This document shows positions 42,333-50,469 of a DNA stretch of 53,366 nucleotides, in pieces. Every line of letters begins with the position of its first letter. Within the stretch, counting starts at the first letter, position 1. The DNA is taken from NCBI GenBank assembly GCA_964618975.1, contig CAZUDI010000024.1, positions 1 through 53,366 on the forward strand. The letters are read 5' to 3'. Both the position numbers and the translations under genes were made by a program. Below the pieces are notes generated by a model. The model searched no databases, was not told the origin of the DNA, and saw only the letters and a program-made list of their open reading frames with translations. Source of the stretch: CAZUDI01 sp964618975. GTDB taxonomy: Bacteria > Desulfobacterota > Desulfomonilia > UBA1062.

Positions 42333-42415
42333 CCAATCAGGGGTATGAACCCCAGGGCAAGCTTATGCCCCAGCTTGCCGCTGCAAGCTGCGGGGAATCT
42401 GACCCTCAGGCCATT
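42333..42415 (+). repeat. Dispersed structured repeat, copy 8 (plus orientation)
   Basis: Copy touching the stop codon of the BCAM0308-family gene. It has AGGGGTATGAACCCC at the left, hairpin CAGCTTG-CCGCTG-CAAGCTG in the middle and GGGGAATCTGACCCT at the right. The second stem differs in sequence from all other copies but pairs. Confidence 0.7.
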
Positions 42416-42887
42416 AAATGTCACGGTGCCAGTAAAGCCGAACGTATTGGGCCTCCTGGGTATACTGAAGCTTCAGGTCCCCCCGATATGCCCGGTACAT
42501 GGAATTCCCGATACGGCGGGCCAGATGGTTGTCGGTCAGGAACACACACAGGCCGTCCTCGTCCTCTCGGATTTCGATGATGCGCTTCAGCGGCGAGCGC
42601 TGCTGCTGTTCGTCGGCGATATTCTGGATGAGATTCAGGATCTCGTCCCGATGACCCTTGATGTAGGTGCCGGTGATATTCACCTCCCCGGCGGGATACT
42701 TGTCCTCCTGCCGGCGGCAGGCCGGACACAGCTGGGTGTCCCCGGCCGGCTGACCCTCACGGCCCCAGACCCAGCGCCCCCCCACATAGGTGGCATGGCA
42801 CTGCGGACAGAAGGTCTGTTCGGAGTACTTGCGGTCCTGTTCATAGGGATCATGATTGCGTTCCTTAATGAATCGATCTTTTCTCAT
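42414..42887 (-). CDS. BCAM0308-family zinc-binding protein
   Basis: Protein of 157 residues with an N-terminal zinc finger (FCPQCHATYVGGRW and CPACRRQEDKYP) and a C-terminal domain with IEIREDEDGLCVFLTDNHLARRIGNSMYRAYRGDLKLQY. The family is conserved and uncharacterised; NMD3-like resemblance has been noted in general for this type of finger, without proof here. ATG 42887 follows AGGAGGGG with 2-4 nt spacing. A promoter candidate (TTGTTT, 16-bp spacer, TATAAT) lies at 42966-42993 on the minus strand. Confidence 0.78.
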   Translation of the reverse strand: MRKDRFIKERNHDPYEQDRKYSEQTFCPQCHATYVGGRWVWGREGQPAGDTQLCPACRRQEDKYPAGEVNITGTYIKGHRDEILNLIQNIADEQQQRSPLKRIIEIREDEDGLCVFLTDNHLARRIGNSMYRAYRGDLKLQYTQEAQYVRLYWHRDI

Positions 42888-42965
42888 AGCCCCTCCTGTC
42901 ATGACTATGTTATGCCTCAGTCCTCAAAAGGCAAGGGGGCTACCTCTATCGTGCAACCATAATAA

Positions 42966-42993
42966 ATTATATTACAATTTATAATACAAACAA
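42966..42993 (-). promoter_or_regulatory. Sigma-70-type promoter for the BCAM0308-family gene
   Basis: On the minus strand TTGTTT and TATAAT are separated by 16 bp, in an AT-rich island that contrasts with the GC-rich surroundings. The start would be near 42958, giving a leader of about 70 nt. Confidence 0.5.
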
Positions 42994-43057
42994 CACCAAG
43001 CGCCTTGGCTCCCGGGATGAGCCATGTCCCCCGGACGGACCGCTACCGGGGAGAGGC

Positions 43058-43765
43058 TCAGCCCCTGTGACTGAATTCGTCTGCCAATACGATTTCCCCG
43101 CTCGTCAGGCAGAGCACCTCCCCCGCCACGTCGACCATCAGGGACCCATCCTGCCCCAGATCCAGGATACGGCAAGTCTGCCCCGTCTCCAGAATCGCCT
43201 TTTGCCCCTTCAGATAGCTGTGGGCCACGAAGGTTTCCCGTATGGCTCCAAAGCCCTCGTTCTCGAAACGCTCGAAGGTGCGTTCGAGGGCCGCGAGGAT
43301 CCGCTGGCGCACCGCGTCCAGACCGAAGGTGCGCCCCGCACACACGGCCAGCGAGGTGGCCCGGTCGGCGATCTCGGGCGGCCAGGTACGCGTGTTGACG
43401 TTCAGCCCGATGCCCACAGCGGTGATTCCCCGACTGGATTCGCAGAGGATGCCACAGAGCTTGCGGCGGGCCAAGAGGATATCGTTGGGCCACTTGATGC
43501 GAACATCCTCCTGAGGCAGAAGCTCTGAGAGGGCCTCACGCAGGGCCACCCCGGTTACGAGTGGAAAGCGCATGTCCACCCCGGCCAGGGTGAAGGTCAG
43601 ATAGAGGTTTTCGCCCGGAGGGGAAAACCAGACCCGGCCCCGGCGTCCCCGCCCGGCCCCCTGCCCCCGGGCACACACGACCAGGCCGGCCCGGCCCTGG
43701 GCCAGGGCATAGGTATTGGTGGAATCGATCTCTTCGAGCTCGATGATCTCGGTTACAAGCTTCAT
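43058..43765 (-). CDS. birA: Biotin-protein ligase
   Basis: Enzyme of 235 residues that attaches biotin to acetyl-CoA carboxylase and similar carriers. Features are the specificity region EEIDSTNTYALAQ, biotin loop GQGAGRGRRGRVWFSPPG, KWPNDIL and GIGLNVNTRTWP, with a C-terminal SH3-like domain. It lacks the N-terminal repressor helix-turn-helix of E. coli BirA, so it only ligates. Its ATG overlaps the valS stop (ATGA), so coupling is expected. Confidence 0.93.
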   Translation of the reverse strand: MKLVTEIIELEEIDSTNTYALAQGRAGLVVCARGQGAGRGRRGRVWFSPPGENLYLTFTLAGVDMRFPLVTGVALREALSELLPQEDVRIKWPNDILLARRKLCGILCESSRGITAVGIGLNVNTRTWPPEIADRATSLAVCAGRTFGLDAVRQRILAALERTFERFENEGFGAIRETFVAHSYLKGQKAILETGQTCRILDLGQDGSLMVDVAGEVLCLTSGEIVLADEFSHRG

Positions 43766-46398
43766 ACCTCGAGCATGGCGAGCGATTTCTCCAGCTTGTC
43801 CTGAGCGAATTCCAGCTCGCCCAGCTGACGCCTCTGCTCCTGGACGACCTCGGGATTCGCCTTGTCGAGGAAGTTCTGGTTGCCGAGTTTCTTCTGTCTG
43901 GCCTCAAGCTCCTTACCTACCTTCAAGAGCTGCTTTCTGAGACGCTGGATCTCCCGCTCGATGTCGATGACCCCCTCCAGCGGCACATAGATCTCGACCT
44001 CACCCGAGACCGCCAGGGCACAGCGCCGGGGGCGCGGGGCATCGCTTGAGAGGAAGTCGATCTCCTCCACCCGCGCCAGTTCGCGAATGAACACCAGGGC
44101 CTCTTCGAACACCGCCTGCGTATCATGCGAGCCGGGACGCAGGACCGCCTTGATCCAAAGCGCCGGGGGAATGCTGGTCTCGCCCCGGATACTGCGCAGC
44201 CCGGTGATGACCCCGGTGACCTTTTCCATGCGGCGGGCCTCCTCGGGAAAATCAAGGTCCGGGTCTGCGTGGGGATAATCGGCAATCATGATGGATTCCG
44301 GTTTCTCACCCGGCAGGCACTGCCAGATCTCCTCGGTGACGAAGGGGATGATGGGATGCAGGAGCTCGAGGATGTTCTTCATGACCCGCCAGAGCACCCA
44401 CCGGCTAGCCAGGGCCTGTTCGCCCTGCAGCTGGGGCTTGGAGAGCTCGATGTACCAGTCGCAGAAGGTATGCCAGATGAAGTGATACAGGGTATCGGCC
44501 GCATCGTTGAAGCGGTAGCCGTCCAGGGCCGTGCGCGTGGCCCGGATCGTATCCCCCAGCTCGGTGAGGATCCACTTATCGGCCAGGCTCAGCTCCAGCT
44601 CCGCACCGCGGATCCCGTCGGGGTGGAGCCCCTCGATATTGGCCAGGACGAACTTGCCCGCGTTCCAGATCTTGTTGATGAAGAAGCGGTACCCCTGGAT
44701 GCGCTTGTCGCTGATGCGCACATCCCTGCCCATGGCGGCGAAGGCCGTGAGCGCGAAGCGGAAGGCATCCGCCCCGTAGCGGTCCATCTCCAAGATGGGA
44801 TCCACGATATTGCCCTTGGACTTGCTCATCTTCTGCCCGTCCTCGTCGCGCACCAGGGCGTGCAGGTAGACGTCGTCGAAGGGGATCTCGTCCATGAACT
44901 GGAGGCCCATCATCATCATGCGCGCCACCCAGAAGAAGAGGATGTCGAAGCCGGTGATGAGCACGCTGGTGGGGTAGAAGGTCTTGAGTTCCGGGGTGAT
45001 GTCCGGCCAGCCCATGGTGGAGAATGGCCACAGGGCGGACGAGAACCAGGTGTCGAGCACGTCCGTGTCCTGGTGAATTCGGGTGGAGGCGCAGGTACCG
45101 CAGGCTTGAGGGTCCTGCTCGCTCACCGTCACCGCGCCGCACTCGTCGCAGAACCAGGCCGGGATGCGGTGCCCCCACCAGATCTGGCGCGAGATGCACC
45201 AGTCACGGATATTGTACATCCACTCGTAGTAGGTCTTCTCCCACTGCGCAGGCAGGATGCGGGTACGGCCCTCTTCCACCGCCCGGATGGCCTTGTCCGC
45301 CAGGGGCTTGGTCTTCACGAACCATTGCTTGGACAGGTAGGGCTCGATGACACTCTTGCACCGGTAGCACTGCCCCACCGGCACCTTGTAGGCCGTCTTT
45401 TCCACGAGGTAGCCTGAAGCCTGCAAATCCTCTTCCAGCCTGCGCCGGCATTCGAAACGGTCCAATCCCTGATAGGCCCCGGCATGGGCATTCATGCGCC
45501 CGGATTCATCGATCACCACGATCAGATCCAGGTCATGCCGGAGCCCCATCTCATAGTCGTTGAGGTCATGGGCCGGGGTGATTTTGACCGCCCCGGTGCC
45601 GAATTCCTTCTCCACCACCGCATCGGCAATGACCGGGATCTCGCGCCCCGTCAGCGGCAAGATCACCTTCTGGCCAACGAGATCCGCGTAGCGTTCATCA
45701 CTTGGGTGCACCGCCACCGCGGTGTCCCCCAGCATGGTTTCGGGCCTGGTGGTGGCCACCACCACCTCCCCCTGCCCTTCCACAAAGGGATAGCGGATAT
45801 GCCAGAGGTAGCCCTCCTCCTCCTCGTGCTCCACCTCGAGGTCCGACAGGGCACTGTGGCAGCGCGGACACCAGTTTACGATATAGTCGCTGCGGTAGAT
45901 GAGCCCCTGCTCATAGAGCCTGACGAACACCCTGCGCACGGCTCGCGAGAGCCCCTCGTCCATGGTGAAGCGGATACGCTCCCAGTCGCAGGAGGCCCCC
46001 AGACGCTTGAGTTGGCTGAGGATGAGCCCGCCGTGCTTTTCCCTCCAGCGCCAAACCTCGTCCACAAAGGCCTCCCGGCCCAGATCGTGGCGCGAGAGGC
46101 CCTTGGCCGCCAGGTGCTTTTCCACCACGTTCTGCGTGGCGATGCCGGCATGATCGGTACCCGGCATCCAGAGCGTATTGAAGCCGTCCATGCGTTTGTA
46201 CCGGATCATGATGTCCTGCAGGGTATTGTTGAGGGCATGCCCCATATGCAGCACACCGGTCACATTGGGCGGGGGGATCACAATACTGTAGTGTGGGCGC
46301 TGATCGTCCTGCTCGTCGGCGTGAAAAAGTTGCCGCTCCAGCCAGAATGCATACCATTTCTGCTCTATCTCTTTGGGATCGTAATCTTTTTCCAGCAT
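43762..46398 (-). CDS. valS: Valyl-tRNA synthetase
   Basis: Class I aminoacyl-tRNA synthetase of 878 residues that charges tRNA-Val. HIGH motif PNVTGVLHMGHALNNT, editing-domain region VATTRPETMLGDTAV, KMSKS motif DGQKMSKSKGNIVDP, and the C-terminal coiled-coil arm ending VVQEQRRQLGELEFAQDKLEK are present. ATG 46398 begins at MLEKDYDPKEIEQKWYAF. birA overlaps its end. The upstream region shows no T-box or other leader that I can recognise. Confidence 0.97.
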   Translation of the reverse strand: MLEKDYDPKEIEQKWYAFWLERQLFHADEQDDQRPHYSIVIPPPNVTGVLHMGHALNNTLQDIMIRYKRMDGFNTLWMPGTDHAGIATQNVVEKHLAAKGLSRHDLGREAFVDEVWRWREKHGGLILSQLKRLGASCDWERIRFTMDEGLSRAVRRVFVRLYEQGLIYRSDYIVNWCPRCHSALSDLEVEHEEEEGYLWHIRYPFVEGQGEVVVATTRPETMLGDTAVAVHPSDERYADLVGQKVILPLTGREIPVIADAVVEKEFGTGAVKITPAHDLNDYEMGLRHDLDLIVVIDESGRMNAHAGAYQGLDRFECRRRLEEDLQASGYLVEKTAYKVPVGQCYRCKSVIEPYLSKQWFVKTKPLADKAIRAVEEGRTRILPAQWEKTYYEWMYNIRDWCISRQIWWGHRIPAWFCDECGAVTVSEQDPQACGTCASTRIHQDTDVLDTWFSSALWPFSTMGWPDITPELKTFYPTSVLITGFDILFFWVARMMMMGLQFMDEIPFDDVYLHALVRDEDGQKMSKSKGNIVDPILEMDRYGADAFRFALTAFAAMGRDVRISDKRIQGYRFFINKIWNAGKFVLANIEGLHPDGIRGAELELSLADKWILTELGDTIRATRTALDGYRFNDAADTLYHFIWHTFCDWYIELSKPQLQGEQALASRWVLWRVMKNILELLHPIIPFVTEEIWQCLPGEKPESIMIADYPHADPDLDFPEEARRMEKVTGVITGLRSIRGETSIPPALWIKAVLRPGSHDTQAVFEEALVFIRELARVEEIDFLSSDAPRPRRCALAVSGEVEIYVPLEGVIDIEREIQRLRKQLLKVGKELEARQKKLGNQNFLDKANPEVVQEQRRQLGELEFAQDKLEKSLAMLEV

Positions 46399-46769
46399 TT
46401 CATACTCCCGACACTAGGCTGCATCTCCCATAGCATGTGAAGGGAATTTTCTCCAGCCAGAAAACTCCGGCCCCTGCCCTCAGGCGAAGGGCCGATGCAG
46501 GGCAAGCGCAGAAGCCCCCTGTGAGTCTTGGGGATGCGTGTGAGGCCCAGGCTCGCGGGCCATGACACGGAGGATGGAATGGGGGATGATCACCCCCGTG
46601 TGACACCGAACGCGCAGCGCACAGACAACGCCTTATCCGCCCCCGCATCCCCCCCCCGGTCAGTCCCCGGGGAAAGGGCGGGAATCAACCTGCCGCCTGC
46701 AAAAGGGCGCCTCTTCCCTCAGCCGCCGCGGCCTCCCGGTCGGGGACGCAGGGCGTCTGCCCGGAAGGC
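46399..46769. other. 371-bp gap upstream of valS
   Basis: No convincing gene. It includes the valS promoter region and GC-rich stretches with short inverted repeats (such as GCCCT ... AGGGC near 46480). A small minus-strand frame (46400-46648) has no family features. Confidence 0.4.
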
Positions 46770-47576
46770 TCAGGATATATCGAGCCGCTTGAGTTTGTTG
46801 ATCTCTTCCTGGATCACCCTCTCCACGATTCCGGGCAGCAGCTCCCGGGTGGTGGTGACGATCTGCGCCACGAGTTCCTGCATCAGCGGGCGCATGATGC
46901 CCTCGAGCAGTTCGGGCACGGCGCCGCTTAGTTGCTCAAGATCGATCTCTTGGCGGGGCTCGAAGGCGACCTCCGACGGTTGCTGCGCTTTCGGGTGAAC
47001 CTCATCTGAGGGTGCCGGTGCGGGCTCGTAAGTATCCGTGGGCTCTGCAGGGGCCGCCAGAGGGCCCGAGCTGTCTTCCACTCTCAGGTCCCGATCTTCC
47101 GCAGTCTCGTCCCGGGCGAAGATATCTTCGGTGTCAACGCTGAAGCTTTCAGCTTCCTCCCAGGAGGGTTCCTGGCCTTCGACCTCGAGGATGATTTCTT
47201 CCTCTACCGCGGCCGGTTCGGGGGAATCCACATGGCGGAAGGAATCATCCAGATCTAACGCCGCATCATCGCCTGAGAGGCGATCCCCCTCATTTGGACG
47301 GGAGGCCTCCAGGGGTTCGTCGAACTCGCCGAGGGCGGCCTCCTCCCCGGTGGTCAATGACACCTCCACATCCAGTCCGTCCGCGAGGTGATCGATCTCC
47401 TCCACGGAGACATCGTCCTCCATGGAGATCTCGCGCCCCAGATCAAAGGATTCGGGCTCATGCATCGTGGTCCGGGATTCCTCCGTCCTCTTCGTCTTCT
47501 CAGGAGGGCTTCCCTCTTCCAGCAGATCGGTGAGATCGATTATCTCTTCATCATCGTCAAACACGTTATCCACCAT
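46770..47576 (-). CDS. Acidic, disordered protein with PopZ-like C-terminal region
   Basis: Protein of 268 residues. The N-terminus carries a short acidic motif (DDDEEIIDLTDLLEEG), then about 180 residues rich in Glu, Asp and Pro, predicted disordered, and a helical C-terminus from about residue 215: PELLEGIMRPLMQELVAQIV then ELLPGIVERVIQEEINKLKRL. This resembles the C-terminal oligomerisation region of PopZ (L-P-x-x-V-E-R-x-x-x-x-E-I). PopZ organises a cell pole in alphaproteobacteria by this same acid-rich plus helix design. It is my inference by eye. ATG 47576 follows AGGAGAAG. It follows pfkA on the same strand, 39 bp away. Confidence 0.65.
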   Translation of the reverse strand: MVDNVFDDDEEIIDLTDLLEEGSPPEKTKRTEESRTTMHEPESFDLGREISMEDDVSVEEIDHLADGLDVEVSLTTGEEAALGEFDEPLEASRPNEGDRLSGDDAALDLDDSFRHVDSPEPAAVEEEIILEVEGQEPSWEEAESFSVDTEDIFARDETAEDRDLRVEDSSGPLAAPAEPTDTYEPAPAPSDEVHPKAQQPSEVAFEPRQEIDLEQLSGAVPELLEGIMRPLMQELVAQIVTTTRELLPGIVERVIQEEINKLKRLDIS

Positions 47577-47615
47577 TGTCTTCTCCTCTGCTCTGATCGA
47601 GGTGACGCCATCACC

Positions 47616-48929
47616 TCAGTTCTTCATGATCGGCTGGCCCGTTGATTCCGTGACGCTTCTCCACAGCGGGCTCTGCACATCGATCTTCTTGCGCTCACGC
47701 ACCGCGAGCCCGATCGGGATATGCACGTAGAGATTGTTCCACACCCCGATGAGCATGTCCGTCTTTCCGCTCATCCCGGCATGCACCGCCATCTCGGCCA
47801 GGAACCCGCAGAAGAGGGAATCGGAGGAGTTCGCCTCCACACTGCGGATCACGTAGCTGGGGTCGATGTACTTCAGGTTGATGGGGACACCCTTGTGCGT
47901 GAAATAGCTGTCGATGCGCTCCTTCAGGTAGACGCCGATATCGCCCTTTTTCACGTTTCCCGAGGCGTCCCGCTGGAGCTGTTCCTGATTGAAAAAATGC
48001 TGTCCGGCGCCCTCGGCCACCACGATGACCGCATGTCCTCTCGCCGCGAGCCGGCGTTCGAGGCTTGCCAGCAAGCCCGCCGGGCCCTCGAGATCGAAAT
48101 CCACCTCGGGGACGAGCACGAAGTTCACGTCCCGCTGGGCCAGGGTAGCGTTGGCGGCGATAAACCCCGAATCGCGTCCCATGAGTTTGACCAGGCCGAT
48201 CCCGTTTGGTGCCCCTGTGGCCTCCACGTGGGCGCACTGGATCACCTTGCGGGCCTGTTCTACGGCCGTATCGAAGCCGAAGGTCTTGGAGACGAAGCCG
48301 ATGTCGTTGTCGATGGTCTTGGGGATACCGATGATGGCGCACCGAAAGGCGCGCTCCATGATCTCCCGGGCCACCAGGGAGGCCGCCTTGAGGGTTCCGT
48401 CGCCGCCGATGAAGAACACGATATTCAGATTGAGCCGCTCGATGGCGTCGACGATCTCCCCGATATCCTGCGGCCCGCGGGACGAGCCCAAGACAGTCCC
48501 GCCGAGTTCATGGATATGTTCCACCCTCTCCGGGGTGAGATCCACGATGGGGTACCTGAAGGAGGGGATGAAGCCCTGCAGTCCGTACGGGATGCCATAG
48601 ATGCCCTGCACCCCGTAGACATGGTAGAGATCGAGCACCATGCCGCGGATCACATCGTTGATGCCAGGGCAGAGCCCCCCGCAGGTGACGATACCGCACT
48701 TGGTCTTGGAGGGGTCGAAGAAGATCCTGCGGCGGGGGCCGGCCATCTCGAAGGTGGCGCACGGCCGCACCTGGGGCCCCTCGCAGTCCTGAGTTGTGAC
48801 CGTTGTGTCGATCAGGACACGGCGATTCTCTTCCACAAAGACCGTCCCCTTGACCGGTGAATCGATCTTGGGGGTCCCCAGGGTCGTTATTTTCGTGTCA
48901 AGGTCATCACTCACATGTAACAGGTCCAT
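47616..48929 (-). CDS. pfkA: 6-phosphofructokinase, TP0108-type long form
   Basis: Glycolytic enzyme of 437 residues. The phosphate-donor site has GGDGT (Gly178) and later IPKTIDNDI with Lys. This Gly plus Lys combination marks the ATP-using group X enzymes, such as Treponema TP0108, rather than PPi enzymes (GGDD) or standard bacterial PfkA (PGTIDND). FGFDTAVEQARKVIQCAHVEATG and GLVKLMGRDSGFIA support the group. ATG 48929 has no strong ribosome site. ATP use needs confirmation. Confidence 0.9.
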   Translation of the reverse strand: MDLLHVSDDLDTKITTLGTPKIDSPVKGTVFVEENRRVLIDTTVTTQDCEGPQVRPCATFEMAGPRRRIFFDPSKTKCGIVTCGGLCPGINDVIRGMVLDLYHVYGVQGIYGIPYGLQGFIPSFRYPIVDLTPERVEHIHELGGTVLGSSRGPQDIGEIVDAIERLNLNIVFFIGGDGTLKAASLVAREIMERAFRCAIIGIPKTIDNDIGFVSKTFGFDTAVEQARKVIQCAHVEATGAPNGIGLVKLMGRDSGFIAANATLAQRDVNFVLVPEVDFDLEGPAGLLASLERRLAARGHAVIVVAEGAGQHFFNQEQLQRDASGNVKKGDIGVYLKERIDSYFTHKGVPINLKYIDPSYVIRSVEANSSDSLFCGFLAEMAVHAGMSGKTDMLIGVWNNLYVHIPIGLAVRERKKIDVQSPLWRSVTESTGQPIMKN

Positions 48930-49015
48930 CCCTCACCCCACGTTTCAAAACCCTATCGGATACCCGAGCGATTATCTTTATTCCACCCTTATTATACCTG
49001 ATTCCGGCAAGGGGC

Positions 49016-49043
49016 TTGAACCTCAACGGGAGGGTCGTATATT
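49016..49043 (+). promoter_or_regulatory. Sigma-70-type promoter for the sugar transferase
   Basis: TTGAAC at 49016-49021 and TATATT at 49038-49043, 16-bp spacing, about 45 bp before the ATG. The region is AT-rich. Confidence 0.4.
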
Positions 49044-49091
49044 ATCATTTGAAGTAATGAAAAATATGGACATTGTCGATATGATACTATC

Positions 49092-50447
49092 ATGACGAGA
49101 GGAACGCTGTCCGCCCTTATCCTGTTCCTGATCGACATCATGGTGTCCTTTGGCTCCGTGGTGGCGGCCAAGCGTCTCCAGTACTATCTTCCCGAGCTGT
49201 GCCTGCCCGACGAACTCCTGCTGAACAAGGCCGCGGTCTTCTCCCTGGTCACGGTGGCCTGCTACTATTTCCAGGATCTCTACGCCTGGCGCTACATGCG
49301 CAAGCTGTCCGAGGTCCTGTCCTCCATCCTGCTGGGGGGAGGCATCACGCTGATCGCCCTGGCCGCAATCTATTTCATGATCCCCCTGCTCAGCCTGGAG
49401 CGGGATGTGCTCATACTGGCCCTGATCTTAAGCCTGGCGGCCTCCTTTACGTTGCGCAGCGCCTTCCTGCGCGTTAGATACAGCGATTATGGCAGCACAC
49501 GGGTGGTGATCTACGGTGACGGGGAAAATGCCCAGTTCCTGCTCAACGAGATCCGGTCCGGGAGTTACCCCATCATCTTCGAGGGCTATATAGGCAAAAA
49601 AAACTGGGACATGACGGCCAGACACCTGGGAGACCCCTCCGATCTTTCCCGCATCATCGCCAAAGCCGCCCCCGATGTCATGGTCGTGGCCCTTGACGGA
49701 TGGCGCGGGAACTTCCCGGTCGACGAACTGCTGCGCATCAAACTCAGCCTGTGCGACGTCACCGACGCCCCGAGCTTTTACGAAGACACCACCGGACGGA
49801 TCCTGGTGGAGGAGATCCGACCGAGTTCCATGATCTTCTCGCGGGGATTCCTCCGCTCCCACCTCTACGACGCAACCAAACGGTCCTTCGACATCTTCTG
49901 CGGCGTCATCGGACTGATCACCTTTTCACCCATCATGCTGATCACGGCCCTGGTCATCAAGCTCGACAGCCGCGGACCGGTCTTCTACCTGCAGCCGCGC
50001 GTCGGCAAGGACGGTAAGGATTTCAGTGTCATCAAATTCAGGTCCATGTTCCAGGACGCCGAGAGCGCCGGTCCGCAGTGGGCCTCGGAAAACGATCCGC
50101 GAGTGACCCGCGTGGGCAGGTTCATCCGCAAGGCGCGTATCGACGAACTGCCGCAGTTCATCAACGTGCTCAAAAACGACATGAGCTTTGTGGGTCCCCG
50201 GCCCGAGCGGCGTTTCTTCGTCAACCAGCTCGAACAGCACATCCCCTTCTACGCCCTCAGGCTGCACCTCAAACCCGGCATCACCGGCTGGGCCCAGATC
50301 AACTATCCCTACGGCGACACCTTCGAGGACGCCAAGGAAAAGCTCAAGTACGAACTGTACTACGCCAAGCACCGCTCATTCTGGCTGGATATCGTGATTA
50401 TCCTCCAGACCATCAAGGTGGCTATCAAGGGACGCGGGGCCCAGTAA
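49092..50447 (+). CDS. Polyisoprenyl-phosphate sugar-1-phosphate transferase (EpsE/WbaP type)
   Basis: Inner-membrane enzyme of 451 residues that starts exopolysaccharide synthesis by moving a sugar phosphate to the lipid carrier. Four N-terminal membrane segments, a nucleotide-binding-like middle (VVIYGDGENAQFLL), then a bacterial sugar-transferase domain: KRSFDIFCGVIGLI, FYLQPRVGKDGKDFSVIKFRSM, IRKARIDELPQFINVLKNDMSFVGPRPERRFFV, KPGITGWAQINYPYG. It resembles the PEP-CTERM/exosortase-linked type. No other exopolysaccharide genes flank it. The ATG at 49092 lacks a clear ribosome site. Confidence 0.88.
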   Translation: MTRGTLSALILFLIDIMVSFGSVVAAKRLQYYLPELCLPDELLLNKAAVFSLVTVACYYFQDLYAWRYMRKLSEVLSSILLGGGITLIALAAIYFMIPLLSLERDVLILALILSLAASFTLRSAFLRVRYSDYGSTRVVIYGDGENAQFLLNEIRSGSYPIIFEGYIGKKNWDMTARHLGDPSDLSRIIAKAAPDVMVVALDGWRGNFPVDELLRIKLSLCDVTDAPSFYEDTTGRILVEEIRPSSMIFSRGFLRSHLYDATKRSFDIFCGVIGLITFSPIMLITALVIKLDSRGPVFYLQPRVGKDGKDFSVIKFRSMFQDAESAGPQWASENDPRVTRVGRFIRKARIDELPQFINVLKNDMSFVGPRPERRFFVNQLEQHIPFYALRLHLKPGITGWAQINYPYGDTFEDAKEKLKYELYYAKHRSFWLDIVIILQTIKVAIKGRGAQ

Positions 50448-50469
50448 GCCCCGGGGGGGGTCGGCCACC

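Noticed and set aside
42972..43493. Minus-strand frame overlapping birA in another phase
   Set aside because: It is a shadow; the birA motifs are in the frame from 43058 to 43765.
46400..46648. A minus-strand frame upstream of valS
   Set aside because: Composition is atypical and no motif is visible; it lies in the valS control region.
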